Part shown: piece after piece, positions 1 to 10,500 of the stretch
How positions within the stretch are numbered: the stretch's first letter is position 1
Layout of the letters: the number at the start of each line of letters is the position of its first letter
NCBI RefSeq assembly: GCF_036711975.1
Contig: NC_091973.1
Coordinates: forward strand, 2,046,001 to 2,110,000
Length of the DNA: 64,000 nucleotides
Source of the DNA: Onthophagus taurus
Lineage: Eukaryota > Arthropoda > Insecta > Coleoptera > Scarabaeidae
Reading direction: 5' to 3'
Notes under the pieces: model-generated
The model's input: only the letters and a program-made list of their open reading frames with translations
Database searches by the model: none
Told to the model about the DNA's origin: nothing
Translations under genes and position numbers: made by a program

Positions 1-55
1 GGTTAAAAGCGGGGAAAAAGGGTAGTTTATGCCATACTGGACCCCGGACGAGATA
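1..55. repeat. Direct repeat, left copy of the Tmem63 3' end
   Basis: These 55 bases recur at 1724-1778 with two mismatches. The right copy contains the last codons and stop of Tmem63 (minus strand), so this left copy is a detached duplicate of a coding end. The two copies bracket broken retroelement DNA. This is what an insertion with an unusually long target-site duplication would leave, or a local duplication joined through repeats. Confidence 0.85.
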
Positions 56-855
56 GTGGACCAAATAGCCACATCAAATTGCCCCTCAGCTCGGACTTAA
101 CAATTTTCCAAGCAGAAGTTCTTGCTATAAAAAACCGCTTTGAACCTACAGAAGGGACAAAAAGGTGCATCCATAAACATTTTCACAGACAGTCGGGCCG
201 CCTTAAAGGCAATTCAGACCTACACGTGTGGCTCCGCACTGATCAGAGAGTGTACCAACAACCTGAGAGAACTCGCTAGGGGCAATGAGAAGGCCGACAA
301 GCTGGCCAAAGAGGCAGCAAACACGCCCTTCATTGGACCCCAACCTGGATGTGGACTACAAAAAAGCCACCTAAAACAAATAATCAACAACTGGGAGGCT
401 TCAAAGATAGCCTTACGCTGGAAAGAACTTCCAGGTCACAGACAAGCGAAGAGTATGATAACTCCGTCGCAAAACAAAACCAAAGAGGTTTTATGCCTCA
501 GCAAAGGGGATCTAAGAACGCTCTCAGGCTACCTAACCGGCCATGTGCCCCTAAAATACCACCTCTTCCACATTAGACAAGCTGAGGATCAAACTTGTCG
601 ATATATACAAGTTATAGTATATACATATACTGTGCAATTGCGTCGCCAGAGGCCGTCTAAGGCACAACGTCTTCGGTAAAACTCCCCTGTTACCTACCGA
701 CATAAAGGTTCAAGACCTCAGGACAATACTAAGGTTCATTAAGGACCTACATTTGCCCTAAACCTTTGGAGGGCAAAAGTTACAATAGATCTTATTGGTC
801 GCGGTAACGAGAGGGGCCGCCCTTCTCAGTCCGGCAGCAATAATAATAATATGTT
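56..855 (+). pseudogene. Degenerate non-LTR retrotransposon 3' end (RNase H region)
   Basis: Broken reading frames carry RNase H hallmarks of a LINE ORF2 C terminus. There is an F-QAEVLAI-like segment (about 100-140), then FTDSRAALKAI (about 180-215), then GNEKADKLAKEAA (about 283-322), and a tail running to a stop near 758. The stretch that normally lies between the second and third motifs is missing, and further frameshifts follow 600. A short AAT-type repeat at about 838-852 looks like the 3' tail of the element. It is a dead fragment; the clade (Jockey/R1/I-like) is a guess. Confidence 0.7.
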
Positions 856-1075
856 CATGATATAAGAAGTAATCTCGCCCCATATATCATGAACAATACT
901 TAGGGCGGCCGACGTCTTCGAAGTCGGCCGAGATTATTCCTTCCACAAATTTCAAGCAGGGTGCCCAACTGTCTCTATATTGTTCGTGATATGAGAAATA
1001 ATCGTCGGCCGCCCCAAGTGTCATGAGCAATATTTAGGGACTTCATGAACAATACTTAGGGAAGCCGTCGAAAGA
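853..1075. repeat. Modular palindromic repeat, short cluster
   Basis: Two or three copies of the GC-rich core (around CTTCGAAG, flanked by GGCCGA and TCGGCC) or its flanking modules lie here, with the ATCATGAACAATACTTAG spacer and part of the 'short' AT-rich module ending in TTTCAAGCAGGGT. This is the leftmost representative of the family found across the window. Confidence 0.75.
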
Positions 1076-1139
1076 AGCAGAAAGAAAAAATTCGATTTTT
1101 AAATCTGTCAGTAGAACATTCCTACACTTAGAGTCAAGC

Positions 1140-1415
1140 TTAGAGTCTTCTATGTACTGCATTGGTTCCTCCTTGGGTCCTAGTGTACACTCCATAGAAA
1201 AGCACCAAGCAGACATTGCATCTGACGAGTTTGATTTTGATATCGATATCGAGGTTGGGACTTTTAAACAGTTTAGCCAGCTGATTTAAGGCGGCTCTTG
1301 CTATCTCTATTTTGCACATCATCTCCTGAGAATGGTCCCAATCCTCATTAATCACGTTCCCCAAGTAGGTGAACTGTGATACCCCCACTATCTCCTTATT
1401 AATTGCCATGAACAA
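1140..1415 (-). pseudogene. LINE reverse-transcriptase fragment
   Basis: A 91-codon frame contains FTYLGNVINEDWDHSQE, then CKIEIARAA, then LVRCNVCLVLFYGV. This is the typical region just after the catalytic part of insect LINE reverse transcriptases (the 'YLG...I..DG...EI..RI..A' and 'R..L...LLYG.E' blocks). It lies opposite to the RNase H fragment at 56-855, so at least two different elements are mixed here. No catalytic motif remains. Confidence 0.7.
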
Positions 1416-1723
1416 CCATCTATTTTTGGGATAGTTATCAAAATGTAAAAAAAAAAAATTTTTCTAAATATGCACAGAATTTATTTTTATCAGTATATAG
1501 TAAAATATATTAAAATACAATACATAGATTACAAATAACACATTATAACAAAAATATAGAAACATCTTTTTTTAATAACGGCAAGAAAACGAAAAATAAA
1601 ATAAAAGGTAAATCTCAAACGAGGTATTTATTTAAAAAGAAATTGTTTAACAAAAAAAAATGATAAAGCTCATCCACAACCTCACAACGATATTTTTTTA
1701 ATACAGTCTCACAGCCCTGGTCA

Positions 1724-1778
1724 GGTTAAAAGCGGGGAAAAGGGATAGTTTATGCCATACTGGACCCCGGACGAGATA
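1724..1778. repeat. Direct repeat, right copy, overlapping the Tmem63 stop
   Basis: This is the partner of 1-55 (53 of 55 bases equal). Read on the minus strand it gives the end of Tmem63, with the stop at 1750-1752, followed by the first bases of its 3' untranslated region. Confidence 0.85.
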
Positions 1779-3945
1779 AAACGATTTCGTCGTCGGTGAC
1801 GGTAGAAGATCCATACCCGTTTTGATTGCTAATAACCGATATGGGTGAGATCTGATCGGAAGTGACTAAAACGGGAGCTATGTAACTGTCGGCATCGGTG
1901 GGTACATCGTGGGAATTGCTTCGTTGTTTCGGTCGGCATGACGGAAATGGACTTAGCATAAAGAAAAATCCTAATGAACCGAATAATCCTAAAATGGTAA
2001 TAATCGCCATTAAACTAAAACCACCACGGATTGTTGCAAAAGCTGCCATTGTCGTTTGAAGTAACATTACCCCAACTCGAACTAATCGAACGGCGGAACT
2101 ATGGATTTGATGACCTTCTTCAGACATTGTTATAGGTTTATAGACGTAGTAAATATTGTGCTTGTCCACTAAATGTTTAAGACAAAGATACAGGAATCCA
2201 AACGGTGTGATTAAAGGGCATATTAAGCTGTAAGCGGTGCTTATCGTAAATATTAGCAACGTCCAGGAATAGTGTATGCCGAATGGAAAGACCGCGAGAA
2301 TTTGTTTTCGTATAGTGATGACTTCCGCTTTAGATTTCATCCACAAAACCCTCCAGACGTACATTGCTAACTCTGGGAATCGGAGTAATTCAAGTCCTGT
2401 ACCGATAAGAGCGGAAGTGATGACATAATTGACGAAAAATGCACCTTTATCCGATAAAAAGATACATTCCCAACGCATAGTTTTATTCTTGTTTTGAATT
2501 GACCACTCAACAAAAGCTTGGGCACTAGTTAACCCCAACGACGGCAAAATGAGGACCATAAATAATAAAAATATAAATGTTTTGTTCATTGTAGCTAAGT
2601 TTTGTTTTGATTTTGTCCAGTGAGACATCCACTGATCTGAATACGCTACAATAACAGGCATCAAAGCCGACATTGTTAATAAGATAAGGGTTGGAAGAAA
2701 TTCGGAGAAAATCGGGGTGATTTTGTTGATGTAATCTTTAGTTGAAATAAAATCGAAAGTGCTTACAACGACAGCGGGAGTTGTCAAGAAAAAGAATACA
2801 ATAAAAAGCAAACAATTTATGATTATAGCTTTCGAATACCAATATCTCATTGAGATTTGCAAATTTTCCCAGTTGATATCTGATGGGCTTGGAGCGCGCC
2901 AAATACTCCATTTTCTTAATGTTCCAGGAACAAATTGTTCGACGACATATTTGGCTTGTTCTTCTGTTTCAAAAGTGACAAAGCATATTCCTAATGGTCT
3001 TTCGATTGCCACGTGGCGTTCTTCTCGTACTAACGCGTTCAATTCGTTTTCTAATTCGGAATAATACAGTTCCGCATCTTCTAAATTACATCGACAACAA
3101 ACGATGCATCCGTTTTTTCTGACTTTAACGTTGGCTGCCTTGTTGCCTACGCAATACATTAAACAATCTTGGGCCGCCATTCGTTGTTCTTCAACATGCA
3201 TTAATTGTTTGATTCGATAAGCAAGTTGGATATCTTTTATATCAATCAAATTTGGAAAACAGTATGATAAATAATTTTTTATGTCTTCGGTATTTCGATG
3301 TGCATGCGATATGTTTGTGATCATAATGGTTCTAGATGAAACTAAGGTTGAACTTGGAATATGGCTTGAACATCTTCGCATTATTAATATTGTTAAGGGA
3401 ACAAAAACAAGTGCTGTTACAATGTGTACCCAAAGCCAATTTGATGTTGACTCTAGATTACTGATTGTTGTGTGCCCAAAGGTGTTAACATTTCCTTGTA
3501 AATTTCCTTGGAAATTTATTGGGAGGATAACACATATTGATATAATCATAATTATTCCCATTAAGCCTAACAAATGTTGTTGGAAAGATAAATAGTGCAA
3601 GGCATCTGGGCCACATCTAGCAAAAATCTTTTGTTTATTAATCATAAAAATTGTTGGTATCCATCTACATCCAACATCAGTGTCTAATAATGCTTCTCTA
3701 CTGCTTTCTTGGCAAGCTTGACTTGTGGAAGATGACTTATAAAATAATTGCGTCCATCTTTCGTTTTGTACTAAAGCTAACCTTCCATAATCCCACGCGC
3801 GGTTTCTTAGAACCGCAAACAATAACAATAACAAGACCCATGTTGCCAAATTAAGAAGAAAAGTCTCTGGAATTCCTTCATAAACATTACCAATCTGGGT
3901 TAAATTGTCGTGGGTAAACGAACGACATGTGTCGTTTTCCAACAT
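1750..3945 (-). CDS. Tmem63: TMEM63/CSC1-like mechanosensitive cation channel
   Basis: An uninterrupted 731-residue frame. The family (OSCA/TMEM63, older name DUF221) forms osmotically or stretch-gated cation channels in plasma or lysosomal membranes. Domain order fits: an N-terminal membrane segment near residues 29-47, two more near 125-190, a cytosolic loop of about 200 residues beginning at TIMITNISHAH, then the multi-pass pore domain from about residue 375 (IIINCLLFIVFFFLTTPAV, then FLPTLILLTMSALMPVIVAY). Length is close to the usual 730-800. The first Met gives the expected short extracellular N terminus. A possible 5' UTR intron (donor GTAAGTATAT near 4028) is seen but unproven. The last codons lie inside a 55-bp sequence repeated at 1-55, so the natural 3' UTR may lie beyond the window. 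Family assignment is firm. Confidence 0.92.
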   Translation of the reverse strand: MLENDTCRSFTHDNLTQIGNVYEGIPETFLLNLATWVLLLLLFAVLRNRAWDYGRLALVQNERWTQLFYKSSSTSQACQESSREALLDTDVGCRWIPTIFMINKQKIFARCGPDALHYLSFQQHLLGLMGIIMIISICVILPINFQGNLQGNVNTFGHTTISNLESTSNWLWVHIVTALVFVPLTILIMRRCSSHIPSSTLVSSRTIMITNISHAHRNTEDIKNYLSYCFPNLIDIKDIQLAYRIKQLMHVEEQRMAAQDCLMYCVGNKAANVKVRKNGCIVCCRCNLEDAELYYSELENELNALVREERHVAIERPLGICFVTFETEEQAKYVVEQFVPGTLRKWSIWRAPSPSDINWENLQISMRYWYSKAIIINCLLFIVFFFLTTPAVVVSTFDFISTKDYINKITPIFSEFLPTLILLTMSALMPVIVAYSDQWMSHWTKSKQNLATMNKTFIFLLFMVLILPSLGLTSAQAFVEWSIQNKNKTMRWECIFLSDKGAFFVNYVITSALIGTGLELLRFPELAMYVWRVLWMKSKAEVITIRKQILAVFPFGIHYSWTLLIFTISTAYSLICPLITPFGFLYLCLKHLVDKHNIYYVYKPITMSEEGHQIHSSAVRLVRVGVMLLQTTMAAFATIRGGFSLMAIITILGLFGSLGFFFMLSPFPSCRPKQRSNSHDVPTDADSYIAPVLVTSDQISPISVISNQNGYGSSTVTDDEIVLSRPGSSMA

Positions 3946-4430
3946 TTTAGAACAGTTTTGAAGATATCTAGGAATATTACGGCCTAGATTAGATAATATA
4001 CAATTGTATTCATGCTTATATATACTTACTGTCTATAATATATTCTTATTGTTCACAAACACACTTTAAACTGTTTATCCATTGACATATGGATAAAATG
4101 TTATGGAACAACAATTAATTTTAAGTGGTTTATCAAAATATATCTACAATAGATAGTAGATGAGCTGTCATGTTATAAAAATTTGACATATATGACGACG
4201 TTAAGTGACATTTGGTTTATAAACATAGGAATCTTTAATCCAACGGATATTTGTTCTAATTAAAACAAATCCGTTAGATGGCAAAGTTTGTATTCAACTT
4301 TATCGGTAAATGCGAGATCTATCAAAAACTTGACTCCTTATTTTGTCTCTATTTGACTATAAATAAAGCCATGTGCTTGAATATGTGACGTCAAGCGGGT
4401 CTTAAATTTAAAAACATAAAATAATAAGTT
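3946..4430. other. Upstream region of Tmem63
   Basis: AT-rich DNA of about 0.5 kb between Tmem63 and the first satellite array. It must hold the Tmem63 promoter. I see no distinctive element beyond the possible 5' UTR splice donor near 4028. Confidence 0.4.
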
Positions 4431-5480
4431 GAAATTAAAATAATTTTTTTATTAATAATCTAGCAAAAATTTAAAAAAATGTTTCAAACAAACTTTGTTC
4501 CTAATTTGATTCTAAACAACTTTTATTTGAACATTTTTGCGATACAACCATTAATTACGAAGATAACCTCAAAAATTACATTTTTATAGCAGTGTACAGC
4601 ACTATCTAGCGGAAATTAAGAAAATTTGGATTGCAAAATTGATTTTAAATTACTTTTTAAGCAAATATTATTCGAAACACTTTTCGTGTTTTACCCATAA
4701 TGTATATGTAGTACCGTTCACAGGGAAATTAAAATAATTTATTATTAATAATCAAGCAAAAATTTAAAAAAATGTTTCAAACGAACTTTGTTCCTAATTT
4801 GATTCTAAACAACTTTTATTTAAACATTTTTGCGATATAATCATTAATTATGAAGATAACCTCAAAAATAACATTTTTATAGCAGTGTAGAGCGCCACCT
4901 GGAGGAAATTAAGAAAATTTGGATTGCAAAATTGATTTTAAATTACTTTTTAAGCAAATATTATTTGAAACACTTTTCGTGTTTTTCTATATAGTACTGT
5001 TCACAGGGAAATTAAAATAATTTGTTATTAATAATCAAGCAAAAATTAAAAAAAATGTTTCAAACAAAATTTGTTCCTAATTTGATTCTAAACAACATTT
5101 ATTTGAACATTTTTGCGATACAACCATTAATTACGAAGATAACCTCAAAAATTACATTTTTATAACAGTGTACAGCGTTACCTAGCGGAAATTAAGAAAA
5201 TTTGGATCGCAAAATTGATTTTAAATTACTTTTTAAGCAAATATTATTTGAAACACTTTTCGTGTTTTTCTATATAGTACTGTTCACAGGAAAATTAAAA
5301 TAACTTGTTATTAATAATCAAGCAAAAATTTAAAAAAATGTTTCGAACAAACTTTGTTCATAATTTGATTCTAAACAACTTTCATTTAAACATTTTTGCG
5401 ATACAACCATTAATTATGAAGATAGCCTCAAAAATATCATTTTTATGGCAGTGTACTTTGAAATTTCGAGTTGTGCAGAA
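4430..5480 (+). repeat. ~290-bp satellite, short array (about 3.6 units)
   Basis: Unit anchors (GTTTC followed by AAACRAACTTTGTTC-like sequence) fall at about 4481, 4773, 5057 and 5340, a period of 283-292 bp. Each unit has TACTGTTCACAGGGAAATTA, a GATAACCTCAAAAATTACAT segment and TTCGAAACACTTTTCGTG. Orientation is the same as in the large array at 7560-12755. Confidence 0.95.
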
Positions 5481-5863
5481 TTTCTGATCAATTTAATTTG
5501 AATTCCATCGTATTCCTCATCATTTATGAAGTCAAATACGGAAAAGAATCACTTTTGGCAATTCCTATTTCTTTGAAAAATCATGATTTATTGAAATCTT
5601 GGAATTTTCAAGGTGAGCAGAAAATTTTCTAAATAAGAAATAAAAAACGAAAACTTCTTTCTGTTTCAACGATAAAATCAGTAAAGAAATAGTAGAAACC
5701 GGTTTAAAAAAATAAAACTAAAATATAAATTATGTATTAAGAGACAAAAACGTTTATTTTATATATATCAACAAAAATGATTAATTCTTACTTACAAATT
5801 TATAAAATCAAAAGAAACATTACAAATTTATCACAATAACACTAAAATAGTCCACATACAACT

Positions 5864-5937
5864 TTTTTTCTATCTTCTTAAGTCCTTTGTCTTTGATTAC
5901 TTTTTTCTATCTTCTTAAGTCCTTTGTCTTTGATTAC
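5864..5937. repeat. 37-bp tandem duplication spanning a stop codon
   Basis: Two perfect or nearly perfect 37-bp copies (5864-5900 and 5901-5937) contain TCTTCTTAAGTCCTTTGTCT. The copy nearer the gene encodes the last residues and stop of the small secreted-protein gene; the other lies in its 3' UTR. Confidence 0.9.
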
Positions 5938-6383
5938 TTAAAAACGATGGAACGGGAAGTTCTGGCCTAACAGGGATCGTTTCGGATTCTGCAAAGCGCG
6001 ATTGAACTGGCGGAGCAGTTGGTCTTTGATTCCTCTGGTTTTCAATTTGCTCGAAGTTTAACAACCAAAATGGGCGATTCTCGCGGGGCCACTCATTGAG
6101 TCTATCCACCAATTCGTTGTCTCCCCGTGCATCAACCGGTATTCTTGATGTAGTCCCACTGTTTTCTCCAAGACGACTTCCTAAAGTGATTGTGGAAGTT
6201 TCTTCATTTGGATCGCGGAATCTGCTCGCTAATTCTGGTTTTCCAATCGGTCTCGTTCCTGCGTATGATGGTCGTTGAGCCAATGATATAGTTATTAATG
6301 GTAATAAAACGATTAGAAGTTTCTAAAACAAAAAATCAATAAATATACTTATACAGATAAATTAATTTAATTTAACATACCAT
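5915..6383 (-). CDS. Small secreted protein of unknown function
   Basis: Model: exon 1 is only the ATG (6383-6381), a 58-bp intron follows (donor GTATGT, acceptor TTTTAG), and exon 2 is 6322-5915; 136 residues. The first residues, MKLLIVLLPLITISLA, form a clean signal peptide, with cleavage expected before QRPSYAG. The mature part is polar, rich in Arg, Asn and Pro, has no Cys, and carries one hydrophobic aromatic patch (NRPFWLLNFEQIE, about residues 86-98). The absence of Cys argues against a typical antimicrobial peptide. Dibasic or Arg sites are scattered, so a neuropeptide-like precursor cannot be excluded, but I do not recognise the family. The gene sits alone between two arrays of one satellite. 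Its last codons and stop are duplicated in tandem. A TATA-like stretch lies at about 6480-6492. Confidence 0.7.
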
Positions 6384-7559
6384 TTTCGGAATTTAAAATT
6401 TTGACAAAAAAACAATGTAAGAGATGTTGTACGTAAACCGTGTTAATATGTTCTGATGCGTTCTGAGCGACGTCTGCTATATGTATATAAAAGTGTAACA
6501 GGTTCCGAGGATTAAGTGGGAATTTCGCCTTGACGATGATCTCGCAAACGAAGGAAAAACCCAGCGATAGTACTCGAATCCATGCTAGAAAACCACAAAT
6601 TTTCGACTCACACCCATTTGCAATTCATATTAACCTTCGTCGAATAATAATCGTTTACAATTGTTTAAATGAAAAGAAAAAAAAATTTACATAAAAACAT
6701 AAAACGCGATAATCTATTATTGTGTTTTATTTATGTGACCTTCAACATCTCTTCTTTTTTTATCGTTTTTGTAGTGATTTTACCACGAAGAAAATGCAAG
6801 TCACATGAACACTAATTAAGCGTATATAAAAATCGTGCCAGATTTTGGAAAAAATAAACTTGGTCCATGAAGATAAAAAAAGATTAATTAAATTTTTTAA
6901 GTTTTGTTTATCTCGCGCGTTAATGAACCGAAACTTTCGTTGAGATAATATTAAAATTAACCATTTCAAAGTCGTCAATTCAACAAATATTATTTCAGAG
7001 AAACTTGTGGTTTTATTAAAGAAAGGAAAAATAATAATAAGAGAATGAAATATGAATATCTTATATAACCGTAGAGAAAACCACATTTTAATAAGTAAAT
7101 AATAATTATTGATAATTAAAGAAAATATTGCAATGAGAATATCGTTGAGATAGGTTAGAAAAGAAAAGATGGGTTTTATAATAAAAGATTTTGGAAAAAT
7201 ACGTTGACGTCAGTAAAGATTTTCCTTTCGATGATTCATTAGTTGTAAACAAAAACGTGATTTTTTTACGTTTCAAAAAAGTATAACCATAAATTATGTT
7301 TAAATATTTAAAGTTATTTTATAAATATTTTGTGTTTTATTTCTACAATGTGGTTTCGTGTAAACATCCATGACTAAGCGTATATGATAAAGAGCAACCT
7401 TAAGAAAGAACCTTATCTCATTCTTGGTATTTAAAATATTTTTCTTTTACATTGTTGCTTCACGTTCGGGGCCTTTCCCGCTTTTTAGTATTGGTTTATA
7501 CCCAAATTAAATAAAGATTTTTTAAAATTAAAAAGTTAATTTTGAAAATTGGTTAATTT
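6384..7559. other. Intergenic region, upstream of the secreted-protein gene
   Basis: About 1.2 kb of AT-rich sequence. A TATAAAAG-like motif at about 6484-6492 can be read as a promoter element on either strand, though only the minus strand has a gene nearby. A 108-codon minus-strand frame (7086-6760) has the composition of random AT-rich DNA. I see nothing else. Confidence 0.4.
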
Positions 7560-10500
7560 AGAAAAAAAAAAAAATTTTTTTAAATTTTTCAAACGAACTT
7601 TGTTCCTAATTTGATTCTAAATAACTTTTATTTAAACATTTTTGCGATACAATCATTAATTATGAAGATAACCTCAAAAATTACATTTTTATAACAGTGT
7701 ACAGCGCTACCTAGCGGAAATTAAGAAAATTTGGATTGCAAAATTGATTTTAAATTACTTTTTAAGCAAATATTATTTGAAACACTTTTCGTGTTTTTCT
7801 ATATAGTACTGTTCACAGGGAAATTAAAATAATTTGTTATTAATAATCAAGCAAAAATTTTAAAAAATGTTTCAAACAAAATTTGTTCCTAATTTGATTC
7901 TAAACAACTTTTATTTGAACATTTTTGCGATACAACCATTAATTACGAAGATAACCTCAAAAATTACATTTTTATAGTAGTGTACGGCGCTACCTAGCGG
8001 AAATTAAGAAAATTTGGATTGCAAAATTGATTTTAAATTAGTTTTTAAGCAAATATTATTTGAAACACTTTTCGTGTTTTTCTATATAGTACTGTTCCCA
8101 TGGAAATTAAAATAACTTGTTATTAATAATCAAGCAAAAATTTAAAAAAATGTTTTAAACAAAATTTGTTCCTAATTTGATTCTAAACAACTTTTATTTG
8201 AACATTTTTGCGATACAACCATTAATTACGAAGATAACCTCAAAAATTACATTTTTATAGTAGTGTACGGCGCTACCTAGCGGAAATTAAGAAAATTTGG
8301 ATTGCAAAATTGATTTTAAATTAGTTTTTAAGCAAATATTATTTGAAACACTTTTCGTGTTTTTCTATATAGTACTGTTCCCATGGAAATTAAAATAACT
8401 TGTTATTAATAATCAAGCAAAAATTTAAAAAAATGTTTTAAACAAAATTTGTTCCTAATTTGATTCTAAACAACTTTTATTTGAACATTTTTGCGATACA
8501 ACCATTAATTACGAAGATAACCTCAAAAATTACATTTTTATAGCAGTGTACAGCGCTACCTAGCGGAAATTAAGAAAATTTGGATTGCAAAATTGATTTT
8601 AAATTACTTTTTAAACAAATATTATTCGAAACACTTTTCGTGTTTTACCCATAATGTATATGTAGTACCGTTCACAGGGAAATTAAAATAATTTATTATT
8701 AATAATCAAGCAAAAATTTAAAAAAATGTTTCAAACGAACTTTGTTCCTAATTTGATTCTAAACAACTTTTATTTAAACATTTTTGCGATATAATCATTA
8801 ATTATGAAGATAACCTCAAAAATTACATTTTTATAGCAGTGTACAGCACTATCTAGCGGAAATTAAGAAAATTTGAATTGAAAAATTGATTTTAAATGCC
8901 TTTTTAAGCAAATATTATTCGAAACACTTTTCGTGTTTTAACCATAATTTCTATGTAGTACTGTTCACAGGGAAATTAAAATAATTTGTTATTAATAATC
9001 AAGCAAAAATTTTAAAAAATGTTTCAAACGAACTTTGTTCCTAATTTGATTCTAAACAACTTTTATTTAAACATTTTTGCGATATAATCATTAATTATAA
9101 AGATAACCTCAAAAAATATCATTTTTATAGCATTGTATAGCGCAATCTGGAGGAAATTTCGAAAATTTGAATTGAAAAATTGGTTTTAAATGCCTTTTTA
9201 AGTAAATATTATTCGAAACACTTTTCGTGTTTTAACCATAATTTCTATGTAGTACTGTTCACAGGGAAATTAAAATAATTTGTTATTAATAATCAAGTAA
9301 AAATTTTAAAAAATGTTTCAAACGAACTTTGTTCCTAATTTGATTCTAAACAACTTTTATTTAAACATTTTTGCGATACAATCATTAATTATGAAGATAA
9401 CCTCAAAAAATATCATTTTTATAGCATTGTATAGCGCAATCTGGAGGAAATTTCGAAAATTTGAATTGAAAAATTGATTTTAAATGCCTTTTTAAGCAAA
9501 TATTATTCGAAACACTTTTCGTGTTTTAACCATAATTTCTATGTAGTACTGTTCACAAGGAAATTAAAATAATTTATTATTAATATTCAAGCAAAAATTT
9601 TAAAAAATGTTTCAAACGAACTTTGTTCCTAATTTGATTCTAAACAACTTTTATTTAAACATTTTTGCGATATAATCATTAATTATGAAGATAACCCCAA
9701 AAAATAACATTTTTATAGCATTGTATAGCGCAATCTGGAGGAAATTTCGAAAATTTGAATTGAAAAATTGATTTTAAATGCCTTTTTAAGCAAATATTAT
9801 TCGAAACACTTTTCGTGTTTTAACCATAATGTCTATGTAGTACTGTTCACAGGGAAATTAAAATAATTTGTTATTAATAATCAAGCAAAAATTTTAAAAA
9901 ATGTTTGGAACGAACTTTGTTCCTAATTTGATTCTAAACAACTTTTATTTAAACATTTTTGCGATATAATCATTAATTATGAAGATAACCTCAAAAAATA
10001 ACATTTTTATAGCATTGTATAGCGCAATCTGGAGGAAATTTCGAAAATTTGAATTGAAAAATTGATTTTAAATGCCTTTTTAAGCAAATATTATTCGAAA
10101 CACTTTTCGTGTTTTAACCATAATTTCTATGTAGTACTGTTCACAGGGAAATTAAAATAATTTGTTATTAATAATCAAGCAAAAATTTTAAAAAATGTTT
10201 CAAACGAACTTTGTTCCTAATTTGATTCCAAACAACTTTTATTTAAACATTTTTGCGATATAATCATTAATTATGAAGATAACCTCAAAAAATAACATTT
10301 TTATAGCATTGTATAGCGCAATCTGGAGGAAATTTCGAAAATTTGAATTGAAAAATTGATTTTAAATGCCTTTTTAAGCAAATATTATTCGAAACACTTT
10401 TCGTGTTTTAACCATAATGTCTATGTAGTACTGTTCACAGGGAAATTAAAATAATTTGTTATTAATAATCAAGCAAAAATTTTAAAAAATGTTTGGAACG

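Noticed and set aside
6760-7086. 108-codon minus-strand frame
   Set aside because: Composition follows AT-rich DNA, no recognisable motif, no splice or promoter context.
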